Of a stretch of 64,000 bases of DNA, positions 34,001 through 49,000 are shown piece by piece. The stretch spans positions 14,565,439 to 14,629,438 of the forward strand of contig CALNVZ010003435.1 of assembly GCA_940671915.1 (NCBI GenBank), given 5' to 3'. The notes beneath the pieces were generated by a model that saw only the letters and a list, made by a program, of their open reading frames with translations, did not search any database and was not told the DNA's origin. The position numbers and the translations under genes are program-made. The stretch's first letter is position 1, and every line of letters starts with the position of its first letter. The DNA comes from Paracentrotus lividus (taxonomy: Eukaryota > Echinodermata > Echinoidea > Camarodonta > Echinidae).

Positions 34001-37000
34001 CCAGATGGTGTAGGATAGATCCAACTGCTCATGGCTGTAAGACCCAGTAGATTGGGACTAGCCCCATGGTATGCATTTCTGGTATGAAAGCAGAACAGAA
34101 GATTCATTACTTGTAAGCATTTGAGTTGTGGAGACTATTTTTCAAACATCATTATGAGTCGATTCAATTTGTTTTTAAAGCAGAGTTTCCAAATTAATCA
34201 ATATAACAATTATCAAATGAGACAAGTGAATACCCTCTATCAATTAATATAACATTTGTTTCATGAAACAGCTATTTGAGACCAAAAAGAGTGAACAGTT
34301 AAAAAAAAAACAACTCAAACAATACAATTACATTGCCATCTAACTTTAAGTTAAATATAACTTACCTAACACAAGGTGGTTTGCGAACCATGATTTCACT
34401 ATCAATAAAACATGCAATTATGACCTTTTGACCCCAAGATGGCCTTTGATGTAACCTTTGTAGGTGTCATATATGTGCCAATACCTAATGAACATTTGTT
34501 CGAAGTTTAAACAAAATTTACGCAATAATAAAGAAATCAGGACATGTTTAAGAAAAGTCGACCTTTAAGTTGACCTTTTGACCCCTATATGACCTTTGAA
34601 CTCATCAACACACATGTGGTATTACCCAAGAATCATTTGTACCAAGTGTGAACACAATTGATAGAGAAATAAAGAAATAAGAGCAAGTTTAAGAAAATTT
34701 TACCTTTAAGTTAACCTTTTGACCCTATATGACCTTTGATCTCATCATCCTCATCAGCACACATGTGGTATTACCCAAGAATCATTTGTACCAAGTGTGA
34801 ACACAATTGATGGAGAAATAAAGAAATAAGAGCAAGTTAAACAAAAACTATAACATTTTTGTAACAGATGGCCTCATATCATTTGACCTTTTGACCGCTA
34901 TATGACCTTTGATCTCATCATCCTCATCAACACACATGTGGTATTACCCAAGTATTATTTGTACCAAGTGTGAACACAAATGATACAGAAATAAAGAAAT
35001 GAGAGCAAGTTAAACAAAAAACTAAAAGGCGCCTAGAAGGTGCCTATATTGGCTTAAATGTCTGAAACCAAGCATACCTCAGACTGATAACATCATAAGA
35101 ACCAGTGTACATGCGAGCCATCTGCATGGCCATATCATTGGCATCTGTACCGCTGTTTACAAAGTATATTACCTGATGAGGAAGAAAAAGAGAATGGTTG
35201 GAATCAAATTTGAGGAGACATACATGTGCATCTACGGTATTAAAGTAGGTAAATTGCCAATTGGTCTGCACTGTAAACCCACTATGACTAATGCCCATTT
35301 GGTCTCATCCCACATGGTCTAATTTTATTTCGTCTACAATCAGTCATCTAATTACCTTTTGGTCTAATTGCACTTCACCTCTTTACAGTTTTGCCTAACT
35401 TCTACTTCATCTAATGTCTATTTTGTCCACTTGGTCTAAGGGTCACTTGAAGAATTTAACGAAAATGCAATTAGACAATTGGCCATCAGACCAAGGGGAA
35501 ATTAGACCCAATTTCGGCGGCAAACTGCTGTTTATAGACTACCAAGTGGATAAAGCATAATGGAAACAGCCCACTCCAAATATAATGAGCATAGATATGG
35601 GCCATTCAACGGTAACTTGTGTTACAAATAACCAGTACCTTTCAAGATTAAAGTCCTCTATCTTTCAAACTGCTAGGATCTACAAGTTACATTTTGCACC
35701 ATATGTAAAGCAGACATACATGTAGACTAACCAAATGGATTGAAAAAGAAAAATATTGGTCATGCTCGTTCAAATTCTCGGGTCGTTGAACTTCGGTAAT
35801 GCTGCTTATCAGCAGAGAGTTCTGAAACTTGTGCCTCCTATTCCTCTTGCAAGAAAATCATGGATATGCCACAGTTGATCTTACTTACATTAAGGTGCTT
35901 AGGCAGTTTAGCCCTTAGGTCTTTGGCATACTGATGTATTGTTGGATGCATGTAGATGTTTGTTGTGTGCCATAGGTTGTGTGCTTGCTTTACCAGTGCA
36001 TCAGTCACATGTCTGGGGATTTTTAAAAAAAGACATATCTCATTTTGTTATTTTTAGATGTATGACATCTTAACTATAAAATACAAAATATACACCAACA
36101 GAAAGAGTGAAATTCAGTGACAATAGGAAATTAATTCTTGAATTAGAACCATTTAAATCAGAATAATCTTTGAAATCTATATACTAATTGGCAAAGCAAA
36201 GAAAAATGTATAATCATTATTTGCATCAGCAAATTGGTGATTTTTCTGTAAATTTTGTAATTTTTTTCATAAGGTGTCATACAAATTATAGATTAATTTT
36301 TCTAAAATGTTGTGAGAATAATAATCCCCTCAAAAAATGTCTTGCAATTCAACTTTGAGCCCTCATATCTTTTTATTTGATTGTTTATGATGGTTAAATT
36401 TGATATCATTGGAAAGTTGATTTATTCCTTGTCACATTGATACCCCATTTGTGATGGTTATGTTAAGCTTGAATGCACAGTACTCGCAAACTCGAATGAA
36501 AGTCAGAAAAGGAAAGTTGCCAAATGAATGGCTATTGCTTACATTGAGTTCTTAACTGTATAAAAGGTTTTTGTGTTTCTTTGTGTTTGTTTGGTTTGTG
36601 CGTTAGGCGCTCAATACAATGTTGGATACTCTTGGTTGAATGTCAAATAATGTTTCAGGTAATTGGTCTATCCTTTACGTCCCCAGTTTCTCTGAACTTT
36701 GCCAGTGTTCTGCATATGACGCTGGGACTCACTCCAAATCGTGCGGCAACTTCTTTTTGGGGAATGCCTGCTTCAATTCTCAACATTCGATAAGCGCCCC
36801 ATCCTAGCTTTATCAAACGACTACTCATGAAAAATAAGCACTGCCAAGCAAAAAGCTTGGGCAAGGCACATTTCATCTTCCAAACAATAAGTGAAAACAT
36901 TGAGGAATAATGCATGACCCATTTAATGATACTCAGTAGAAACTCTGCCTTTCAACAATAGCCATTCATTTGGCAACTTTCCACTTCTGACTTTGATTTG

Positions 37001-40000
37001 TATTCGGGAATACTGTGCATTCAAGCATTGCACAACCTCTACAAATGGGGTATCAGTGTAAAGAAGAATAAATGAACTTTCCAATGGTATAAAATTAATG
37101 AATTATAGACAATTAACAAAAAAGATACGAGGACTCAAAGTTGAATTGCAAGACATTTTTTGAGGGGTTTATATGTTAAAATTTAATTTGTGCCAATTTG
37201 GGGATCAAAAAGTTATTCATTCAGACTTTGGAGAAATCTGCAAGGGCATCTATGAGTTAATCCATTCTTGTAGTAGTGTCTGTGATTTAACATTCTTTCA
37301 AATATGATAATCAATGCATTTTCACAAAGGAAAAGTTATGAAATAAAATCCCTTGAACAACAATCTATTTAATACAATAAACAAAAAGGAAATAAAATTT
37401 ATTCTTATCTTTATTGAACCAAAGTACCTCCAGGTTATACAGTGTGTTCCTTAAAAAATGGTAACCATAGTTCAAAGGTCAGTCATTTCATAAGTATATG
37501 GATTGTTCTTGTGATTTGCTTTCTAAAATACTAAGTAACTCATCAGCTTTATTTTAAGACATTGCTTACGTCCATATTGGTAAGGGTCATAGAGTTAGGG
37601 TCCTTTGAAGGCGAGAGGTACAAAACCCATTTTTTCCAAGTTTTTCATTTATAGGGTACGAAACCAACTATTTTGTAAGTTTAAGCCCAGCGCACATATT
37701 GCGATCAGATTGCAACAAATTGCCAATCGCATCGCAGTGCAATCGCATCGCAGGCCAGCGCACACATTGCAACAGGCGCTGCATCTCCATGGTACCTCCT
37801 TTTTTACGCGTATGTGCGCAGTAATACAACCTCCATCTCTAGCAAATCTGATTGGCTGAAATGATCAAAATCGCAGGAGAATCGCAGGAAGATTTGACAT
37901 GTCAAATGTCTGAGATTTGGTCTGCGATTCTTCTGCAACAAATCGCATCGCAGTCACAGCGTGTTGCAGGATGGCGCACACTCTGCGATTTTGTTGCAAT
38001 CGGATCTTAGTGCAGTTGCATCGCAATGTGGGCGCTGGGCTTAAGTGGTTTTTTTTTCATCGTTTTGGGGCTTTTTTTCAATGAAAGTTCAATGAAATGC
38101 AATCTCATTTGCCAAAGGGCCTATCTCAATGGCAATGAGTTTGTTTGTTATTATCAAGAGAATTTCATGGTGAAATTTTTTTTTTTTTAAGGTGGTCAAA
38201 ATTTTTGAAACCTATTATGATTAATTACATCAACAAAACAATTAAACATATCAGTGCATTTAATTAATAGCTCAATGTTTTTAGGACTGGCACAGTTTCC
38301 AAAAAAGGTATGTTTGCCAGGTTGACACCAGGTAGGTCCCATTTGGACACATCTCACCCTACTGAACAAAAATGCTTGGGAGTTAAATTTTCGTTATGCT
38401 ATGGAAGGTAGAACCCACATAGGTCTAACATATGCATATCAAAACATTACATTAATCTGCTCATATTTTATTTAGGGGCCTCAAACCTGAAAAAAATGAA
38501 AAGTGGCGCCTAATCAGGAAACAGGGCCTATAGCCAACAAGGCAATATATCTGACTAGGGACTACTATTAAAATCTGTAAAAACAGCACTCTCAGAATTT
38601 AAATCTTCATTATTGAAGTCATACAAAGTGAAATGGTACATTGCTATACAAAGCAACAAATAATTTCAAGACAGCAATGTTGAGTAAAGACTTTGATTAT
38701 CTAACCAAACTTGTATTTCTCACATTGTGTACCCGGTAAAAATATTATTATTATTTATTGGTGTATAATCCGCTGATAAGCTGAAGGAATCAGTTTACAA
38801 TCATAATCAGTCAACATCACGTTTTTATGGACTGTTCTGAGAATGGTATTTATTGGGCATGTACAGTGTATCACTCTGATTAAAATAAAGAAGTAAGCTT
38901 TTAATTTTCCCAATTGAATGAATAGATATCCAGTTTGCATTGCTACACTGCTTGAGTGATTGGTATATTTACACAATTATGAGAAGAATCATTGGACCAG
39001 AATATCCACTGACACTAATAGAGCATAGGAGAAATCTTTTCATAATCAATTGAATGGCTTTTTATAAGCATAGAGATGTGTCATAAAAGAGAAAATCTAT
39101 TAAATACATATAGAGTTTTATTTTTAGTTTGTTCGCAATTATGAGTCTCTTGAGTTGTGGAGACGTCGTGGTGACGTCTCCTGAGACTTCAGGGCATCGT
39201 GGGAAAATCAAACAAAAGTCTAACAAATTGTCAAACCTGTTCGATTTATTTTAGTCGCTATATAGCAAGTTCCGCAACATCTCTGCGACATTGTGGATAC
39301 TTAAGGTACGTCGTGGCAGCCCAGCAGAGATGTCACAGAGACTTGCTCGCGTCTGAAAGAAGTCTAAGATTGAACATGTTTTACATAAGTTTGGTTGTCT
39401 CGCGACTTCCTGGGGACTCAAGAGACGTGACCTCTCTGAGACTCCAGAGACTCATAATGGAGAACGCATTTCATTACCAATGAGAAATCCACTTTAGCAA
39501 AGAAGATGACATTTCATTGAAACTTGCTGTAAAAGATCCAATGACACCAACTAATTTAAAAAGGTTTGTTTTATACCTTACAAACCAAAAACTTGGAAAA
39601 AATGGGTTTTGTACCTATCACCTACAAAGGACCCTAACTCTGTGACCCTTAACAGTTTGGACGTACATGTAAGCAATGTCTCAAATTAAAGCTGATGTGT
39701 TACTTAGTATTTTGTTAAACAAATCACAAGAATAAACCACGTATTTTTTAAATGGCTGACCTTTAAACTTCGGTTACCTTTTTTTTTGGACACACTGCAC
39801 ATTCAGAAAGTAGAGAAAAAATTTGTTACTTTGTTAGCATATTAGGTTGGTGCAAAAGTAAAACTCTCTACGTATGTACTAGATTTTTTCTTTCATGACA
39901 TATCTCTATGCTTATAAAAAGCCATTCAATTGATTATGAAAAGATTTCTCCTATGCTCTATAAGCGTCAGTGGATATTCTGGTCCAATGATTCTTCTCAT

Positions 40001-43000
40001 AATTGTGTAAATATACCAATCACTCAAGCAGTGTAACAATGCAAACTGGATATCTATTCATTCAATTCTCGGAAACGTCTTTGCGAAGTGAGATACCACC
40101 CTTACTTCTTTATTTTAATCAGAGTGATACATGCCCCACAAATACCAGAACAGTCCATAAAAACATGATGTTAACTGATATTATATATTGTGATTGTAAA
40201 CCGATTCATTCAGCTTGTGCTGCTTATCAGTGGATTATACATTTTTGTGCTGCTTGACAGTGGATTATACACCAGATAAATAATAATAATAAATCAATAA
40301 TAATATTATTACCGGGTACACAATGTGAGAAATACAAGTTTGGTTAGATAATCAAAGTCTTTAATACTCAACATAGCTGTATTGAAATTATTAGTCACTT
40401 TGTATAGCAATGCACCATTTCACTTTGTATGACTTCAATAATGAAGATTTAAATTCTGAGAGTGCTGTTTTTACATATTTTAATAGTAGTCCCTAGTCAG
40501 ATATATTGCCTTGTTGGCTATATTCAATAAATTCTAAGGACATTTATTACCATCTTCTATCAAATCAAATGTAATCAAATACTTTCCCTACTGATCCCAC
40601 AAATCTTGTAACTGGTGTACTATTCCTCCAATCATTTTTAATGTTTTAAATTCTGATAATGCTGTTTTTAAAAATTTGAATAGTAGTCCTTATATTGTGC
40701 ATAACAACATTTTAAAAATTAAAGTAGAAAGTAAATTAAATTTTCAAAACTTTGAACTTCCCAGAGTGGCAACAATTCAAGTGAATTTTCTGGGAAATAA
40801 GTTTTAAAAATGTTCTCAAATTTTTACATATATACACGTACATGTATGGGACATTTCATCCTTGGATACGAGCTAATTTACATATTTCATTAGATAACAC
40901 CTAATTTTTTTTTACAAAAAATGTTTGATGTTTGGTGGGGGGGGGGGGGGGGTCTACTGTCCCACATATGATTAAATGTCACCACTTGTGCAAAGTAGGT
41001 GTCCAAATTCCTCTAAGGTTTGAGAGGGTTCTTTACCCACAAAACTTCTCTCACTACTATTATAAATGCCCCTTGGATAGCATGGCCTGTGCTATTTGAT
41101 CTTCAGGGGTTGGCAATGAGCATGATACATGTTGTTAACACTAAATGAAGCCTCCGAAACATATTGGTCCGAATTCACAAAGGAGGATTTTGCAAAACCG
41201 ACGGATCCGTGGGTTTTTTAATCGACGGCTCCACGGATCCACCAGTTTATGATTCTCCAACAGTTGACCCAAATTACATGTATGACGTTTTATGACGCTG
41301 TGGATCTGTGGATTCAGTCAAGTCCACCTTTGTGAATACCATATTGAAAATCCTAGGTCCAACTCTAGGTTAAACCCAGGGTTGAAACCATGGATTTTGC
41401 AGAATCCACCTTTGTGAATTCGGGCCATTAGGTTTACATCTAGAATGTCCTTTAATTTGGCAAAATATACCGATTCATTTAAATATTGTATATACTTACA
41501 TATTTATAAAGCTAGGATAAATTTTTTGCCAAAAAATACTGACTACTTGTAAAAGTTTAACTATACAAAAAGCATATAAAAAACATCAGAACATCAAACT
41601 CATTCCTGTCCTTCACTAGATCAAAACCAATCATAAAAAGGAATACTGTCAACATTCCCTCATCTGTGATATCACAGTAAGGAAAAATATGGTGTTAACA
41701 TTTAACAAGAGTTTGAAGCCTCTGTGTTTTTCTGGTATTTGTTAATTCTTGAAAAAAATTAACTGGATATCGATTGAAGGGAGTCTACACATGTATGACT
41801 ACAATGCAGATTTAACATGAAACACATTGGTCTAGATATTTAAAACATGAAAAATATTATTTCTGCTGTTTCGGGAGGCTTCGAGTGCTAACAGAAAGTT
41901 TGAATTGTCTCTTATTTTCTAACAGCTGGAAATATCTCAGCTATTTCTTGACAAGTGACTTAGGTGCCCATATGCTACATTTAGATTGTTTGGATATGTT
42001 CCCCCATTCATATTTATGTAAGCTGTCTGTATAGTTTGTTTCGGAGGCTTCAAATCAGCTAACGGAAAATGTGCTCTAATCAGTAAATCATTTAAAATTC
42101 TTTTACATGCAATGTGATCAGAAAAGTTTTGCCATAAGTTGAAAGCTAGATGTCAGGTGTTATATCAAGTACAAATGAGATGATAGAAAGCACTTTTCAG
42201 ACCAGAGCTTTTTCCATGAAATTTGTTAACCGATGTTAACAGAAAATAAAGTCTCCGAAACGACAAATGGCAACAGCCCGTTGTCAAAAATAAAGAAGCA
42301 GACACAGTTAAAAGTTATATGGCACTTCTAATTGAACATCCAACTTCACATTCTGAATAACAAAAACAACTCTCATTGGTCCTGGAAAAGTACAGGGCTT
42401 TACAAAAAAAGGTCTATGTATTTCATGTACATGTACAAAAAAAAGGTCATATTTGGGTACTTATATGCCTGCCAAAATTGAACAAAGAAGTCCCTGAAGA
42501 TAAATGCCACCCAAGGTAGCACACATGTAGGTAACTCATATGCCAAAATATCTTTGAATTCTGTTGCTTAATGAGAATACTAGAGAAGAAAATGTTCAAA
42601 ATTCAGAGTTACACCCTTTACCGTGAAAATGACCGTATATTGCATTATTGGCTTTTAATAAACTCTACTGTCTTCGATCAGGAAATCAAATAACAGACAT
42701 TACATTTCTTCAGTTTGTACGTGAATAATTTTCAAATTTGCTGTGAAATATATTTTGTAACAGAAATATAAATAATATTTAATAAATTTTTTTTAATTTA
42801 ATAACGCCTGCAATACACTGGATAGATATGTATGTTCTTCCAAGTGCTTTAAGAATACTAGATATACTATTACCCTGGTCATTGGATACCGTTTGCCTGC
42901 ACAATAATGTGTGCAGCATTCTCACTCTCTGAGGAACAACATTCTAGCCAGACACCAACACACAGTGCTGATCAAACCACTATGACGTTCGCATCCTACC

Positions 43001-46000
43001 AGGTGCCCATTTATCTCTCTCCACATGTCATGCCAGTAAAGTCTGAACAACACATCGCTCCAAGGACCATACAGCGAGTAAAAAAAGAAGCTGTTTTGCC
43101 TATTTTCGTTCAAAGTAGTTCATACGAACATAGGCAAATTGGCTATTTTTACAGAAAACATATGGTCCAGGCAGACATTGTAACCTCCAGGCTTTTCATT
43201 GGGAATACAGTTAGACTAAACCGCTTCATCATCCCAGGATCATCAATTTATAAGTTCTTGTAACTACTCGCATGATCTTTCCACTATCTTATCAATGTTC
43301 TTGCAATATTTTATGTAATATTATTACTGTATGGAAAATATTCTATATTTCCTTGATTTGTGTGTTTTATGAATGTTTTTTATGAAGTGTGAATAAAGTC
43401 TTCAACTGGTTGACTTACGCGGTCCGGCCAATGGCCTACCAGCCTGACCGTGACGATACCGCCAAACAGATCTAGGCTACCGTTTGCCATCTACATCCCA
43501 AAGCCACTGCATATTGCCATGGTGAAGCATGAGGGTGTTTCTGTAGTAGCCGTAAACGAGGGCAGGTTGATGACTTCTCCCCGTACCTTCTTGGCATCCT
43601 CGTATGAAATACCCTGGGACGAGAAATAGCAGGATGCCAGTTAGTTTTACCCACAGGGCCTGAAAAAAAAGCCCAACCATATGAAACCCCATTTATTTTG
43701 CTTACAATAAAAGACTGTGAAAAAGCCTGAAATGGTAAGGTGCCAGGGCTTAAAATCACGGCAACAGCCCCTAAAAAAAATGGCATCCCTGAGATAGAGA
43801 GAGAAAGTCTCTTGTAAAAGCAGCTACAATACAGGGAAAAAAGAAACTTGACAAGATTTGCGTGACCCGCATTCTTCCCGCTTGGGCTACTTATTTCATC
43901 AAAATCACGATCCAATATCGCCACAATCCCGCCTATTTATCGCTTTAAATCCCGATACGAAACAATACGCATCGCGGATCTACTTCCGATTAGGATGCGG
44001 TATACCCGCTTAAATACCCGCTAGCCTCCCCGCTAAAGCGCAAGGCGCGCGTTTTGAGTGTGCTCGCGGCGCGGCAGATTATAATGCGCCATTGAACGCC
44101 TATTGCTGACATCATACTCTGCAAATCTTCACTGCAACGTATATCGTACTGGTGCAAAAACTAAGATTATGGGATTCTCTTCGCGAAAGAATGAAACTTA
44201 ACAAAATTAAGTCAATAATTTTCCTTGCGATAATTCAATAAGGTGGGCCGTGGGTGTACTTACGGTACGTATGCTGGTGACTGAAAGGCGACCCGGTGTT
44301 TTAAGGTTTTAGATTGCTCTCTCATAGATTTTTTTTTTTTATTTTTTAAGATTTCAAGTATCGGCCACTGAATTGTATCATGCCAAACGCAAAACTAATT
44401 TGAATTTGCCCATGAGCAACAGAGAGGTTTACAGGAACATAAATTGCGATTCTGAATTGATGCCGACGACCAATTAATGTTCCGCTCCCAATCATTTTTT
44501 TGTGCACTGTTACCCACAGCCCTTCGTCACATCGTTTGAGAGAAAGTCTTTGACTGAAAACCCGTTCTTATTTTGCTATGAACCGCCCGAGGTTCGCTCA
44601 GAACAGAGACCATACAACAAGACGGAGCAGCCACGATAAAGATTGGGAGGCCTGATCGAGAAACGGCTGACTTAAAGAAAGAGCTTGTGTAAATCAAGTT
44701 TTGGAGTCCCAGAGAGATGAAGAGAGAGAGAGAGATCGAGAGACAACAATAAGCAGCGGGGATGACGTTTAAAAGAAGAAAAATGGCGGGAAGAGGAAGA
44801 GAGAGAGCCAAGAGAGAACGAGAAACTGGAAGACCGATTCCCAGACAATCGCAATAAAATTTGAAGGGGTGGGGGGGGGCGAAGAAGCGATCTAGATACG
44901 AGGGAGACAGATAGGCATAAGTTAAATTTGCATTTGCAACTCCGCGCTTTTCAAAATTTATTAGGAGACACAAATTGTGCTGAAATCGATTTATGAGATG
45001 TTCGAGGGCAAAAATATTTGATTCCACCCAGCAAGGCCTGGATGCCGATCTGAAGGGGGTAAAGGCGTGAGAGAGAATAAACAAACAGAGAGAGAGAGAG
45101 AGACCGACGAGAGAGAGGATAGACAATTTCTGGGGGAAATAGTAATTAGCATTAAAATATTTTGAGCGACTGAATCGCCAGATTACGATAATCATTACTT
45201 TTTGCGTAACCCGCCCAATGGAAAAGTATGTAAACATGTTTTCCCTTTCAACAAATGCACCCAAAATAATATTGAATAAATGATAAGTAAATATAATTTA
45301 AAATGATACTGCCGTATAAACAAAAAAATATTTCCAAAGTCTGAAAGCCAGACTATTGCGTGTCAAATGCGTGGGAACATTTTTTGTAAACAATGCCGTT
45401 CTACATTGACATGCCAGAGTGAGAAAGAGACGAGTGAGCTAACAATTACTAGAATTAGTCTTCAAGATAAGTATTAAAAAGTCGCAATCATTTTGGCCTT
45501 TCTGAACATCTCAAACTAACTCCATTTTGTGTATCCTAATATCGAATCAAAAACCTATCCTTTTATCACGTCTGCTTCTCGAATCTAATTCGCTAATTTG
45601 TTTGTTTTCATTCATATTTTGATTTTTCAGTTTCAAGAGAGACTGACACTGAAAATTAATACCGAAAGATTCAATCTGAAAAAATAATCTATCATTCAAA
45701 CCAATAACTAAACAGGCCATTGTCTTATTTCTTTCAACATTAATTTTCTCCCTAAAAATTCCTCTTTTTAAATTATAAATTCAGTAAAACAAAATCAGTT
45801 TACGAAATGTCGAAAATGTCTCGTTTATGGAGCTTTTTCCCCTTTTTAACCTAGCTCCCGTGCCTCTTCGTTGCCTATTGACAAATGTCACTGGTCCTGA
45901 TATTTGATATCCGCCGCACCAGATACCAGATCAAAACAATGTTCATCGGCATCTGTTTTTAAAGTGTAAATACCACATGCCAGAGTAGGTCAATGACCTT

Positions 46001-49000
46001 GTTCATTTTATCTGGCAGCTTGCCAATTTACAATGTTTCTTAATTCATTGTAAATGTTGGACACAAAAAGAACCAGCAATTCCGGCATGTGTCTACAGAG
46101 AGGGAGCGGTCTGTAGAAACTTGCGAAGAAAAAAAAAATCTCTCTAGTACAGAATTCATTTCCTGACATGGATTTATGTATATATTTACTTCCATTGAAC
46201 ATGATGTTGATTGATATGTGGAAGGATAAAAAACGATTTGCATGCATTGACGTTGTTGATGAATATGTGTTGTTAATGCTTTGATGAAAATATGTTGTTG
46301 ATGGAAATAGAAAGCAATACGATGAAAGTTTGAAAGTGCGAGGTAATGCACGATGCACGAATTACGAGAGAGAGAGAGAGAGAACGATAGAGATAGAGAG
46401 AGGAAGGGGAAGGGTGCATGCGTTCGCATAAATTTTTGATCGCCCTTATCGCTAGATATATTCATTTTAAAGATGAGATGGAAGTTGATAAAAAATACTA
46501 AACTATAATTAATTATAAATGACAATGTTGATTATTTCATGATAATAACACATGATAATGGTACGTGCGTAAGACGATAAATCTTGATATTGGTAATGAC
46601 GACGATGATGATTGATGATAAGACGTATTGTTGATGGATTATGATAATATATTATGTTAAGGATGCGTGGTAAGCGCGCAAAAACTTAAAATTAATAATT
46701 TACAGACGACACAGATGATGATAAAGAATTGAAGATTATAAAAGACAAAAGTTGCCCAATAAAGTATATGAAAACAAACAAAGCGTCATTTCCTTCAGAT
46801 CCTCGCCCAAGGGAAAGGAGAACACAAAAAAAAAAAAACAGGTACTGTCCCATGTAATTCATCATTCACTCATCAGTTTCATGGACAACATTTCATCATC
46901 ATGATTATAATGGTTTATAATTATTTATCGATGTTTGGATCGTATTTTCAAAATAATCTACACATCATCTCTGATTGATATATGGAATTATCAATGAAAG
47001 AAACTTCCGACAATAAAGCTATGATTAATAACATCGCGCGCGATCCAGGATTTTATGGATGGGGGTGGGGGAGGTTGCGAAAACTCTTTAGGAACTTCAG
47101 ATATTTAAATACCTATTTTTTACGCTTAAAACGGCGGGGAACCTCTGATTTTGAATAAAAAAGGTGCCAGACCATTTTTTTTCACATCACGCTGGGATAA
47201 GCCGGTGGCCGGAGGGAGCGGGTGGGGGGCAGAGGGATGGAAATACTCGTGTCAGTCCGTCATTTTATATCGGCATCGGGCCCGTCAGCCCCGCCCCTTC
47301 CTTCCCCCTGCATCCGCGTTTGCATTGTTTGGTCTTTGCAAGAAGTTCATTACCCAGTCCTACATGTACACATCATCGATAGTAATTTAGGGAAGAAAAC
47401 AACAAAATTAATTCAGATTAAATTTGAAAGAATGGTATTCTTTAGCATGATATGACAACAACGAGGAGCCGTTAATTTGATTATTCCATAATTTGTTTTA
47501 TAATCAATTTCGATTACACATATTAATTCTTATGTGCACATGGTTTTGAAATTATGTAACATCCACAAAAGACGTAGGCGGAGCACAAGCCACAGAAATA
47601 TAAGATTTAATTATCATTTTGAGCATAAGAGTGTCACAGTTTGTTGAGGTTCTCTTGTTCTCCTCGACTGGAAACCACTGGAGCTGGACCGTACGATTCT
47701 GGTCACCACCGACCGTCAACTCGCTACTCTATTTCGCGCTCATTTTTGGAGGCAAAGGCTTCCATGGGAGCAGGCTAGCGTACAGGTGTATCACCACGTA
47801 TTGTTTGTGTTGCAACATTTACAGTTTGAGAGCGTAAACGGAGCATTGCAAAACAAACCATGCATGTGTGCGGTTTTAACCTGGATCATTAACTACATGT
47901 AAGGTAAGTGGGTATTAAAATATGACTGTAGTTTTAATATTGTGTCCGCTTCTCGATCTTATTGCTTCAAAAAAAAAAATATCAAAACTTTTTTTAATGA
48001 TTGACCATAGCGATCGTGCCCGGGGATCGTGCCGTATTATTTTAGATGCGATAAGCCTTGTGATTGTTTTAATTGTATCGGCGAGATCCCTACTAAAAGT
48101 TAGGAGATTGGTCGTAGGTAGGCCCTGTTTAATTACGACGTTGACTTGAATAATTAGTTGCATGTCCATGGGAAAAAAGTGTGAAGCCAGGCGCCTCGTT
48201 GTTGATCTTATTCTTGCCTCTATTCTGAGTCTTTGTAAATTCTTGATCTATGTTGCGTCACAATGCGTTCTATCGCGCAAACAATGATTGATGACTAGTC
48301 TAGACTGCGCCAAAGCGCGCGACCGCGGTAGCCCAGAATATGCAGGTCAAGACTCGCGCATGTCTACCACATTTTGCATAAAAAACCCGATGTTAGCTAG
48401 GTAACAGCCGTGAATTAAAATGCACGATTCCAAGCGCGCTATCTTGGTCTATTATTCCCAATATTTTCCTGTTAAATACCCGCAACCCGCAAAATACCCG
48501 ATAGTCCATCCCGCACATTTGCTAGCGGGTTTCCCGATCCCGCATGTCAAGTTTCTTTTTCCCTGTACTGTACAACCAAGATGCCAACCCAACAGAACGA
48601 TTGTAAAATTGAAATTAAAACCAAAATAATGCAAATAGTTGAAACAGCAAGTACAAATGTCTTGGTCACAAGAGAAAGAAATCTATTAAAATTTGAATGC
48701 ATTCCCAAACTTGAATGACAGAGAAAAGATTATAATTCATGTTTTTTTTCTCAGGAGAAGTCATTTGGTTCAGCCAATTCAAATATTTGGTTTATATTAA
48801 AATCATTTCATAGGGTTGGCATCATTATTACAATGTTTAATGACTCTTGCTAAATATTAATTAATCTTACCAGGATAATACCAAAACAATGAACCAGATA
48901 ACAGTTTAATCCCTAATTCTCCATGGTTATAAAATTTGTATACACTGCTGATTGGTCAACCATTAATGGGTCTACTACATTGTACATGTAACTCTTTTGT

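Larger units (their letters stand above)
37440..39797. mobile_element. Foldback element P (CAGTGTGTTCC ends), 2.36 kb
   Basis: CAGTGTGTTCC at the left, preceded by TA, and GGACACACTG at the right are inverted near-copies. The arms extend about 240 bp and include GGTCATAGAGTTAGGGTCC at the left and its inverse at the right. A smaller MITE (37681-38042) is nested inside the left half, and the left arm of element Q (38529-39120) also lies inside, so the two foldbacks interlock. Confidence 0.75.
38529..40522. mobile_element. Foldback element Q with arms of about 600 bp
   Basis: 38529-39120 is inverted at about 39862-40522: TATAGCCAACAAGGCAATAT opens the left arm and its inverse closes the right arm. 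Both arms contain GGACTGTTCTG- and ATTGATTATGAAAAG-type blocks in opposite orientation. The spacer holds a MITE (39138-39460) and the right arm of element P. At 39841 the sequence TTAGGTTGGTGCAAAAGTAA is the classic mariner terminal repeat, so the inner part of the right arm abuts a mariner end. Confidence 0.75.

Noticed and set aside
44527..45264. A 245-codon minus-strand frame rich in Leu and Ser
   Set aside because: It reads through GA microsatellites in a non-autonomous element; the Ser/Leu runs come from the repeats and no domain is visible.
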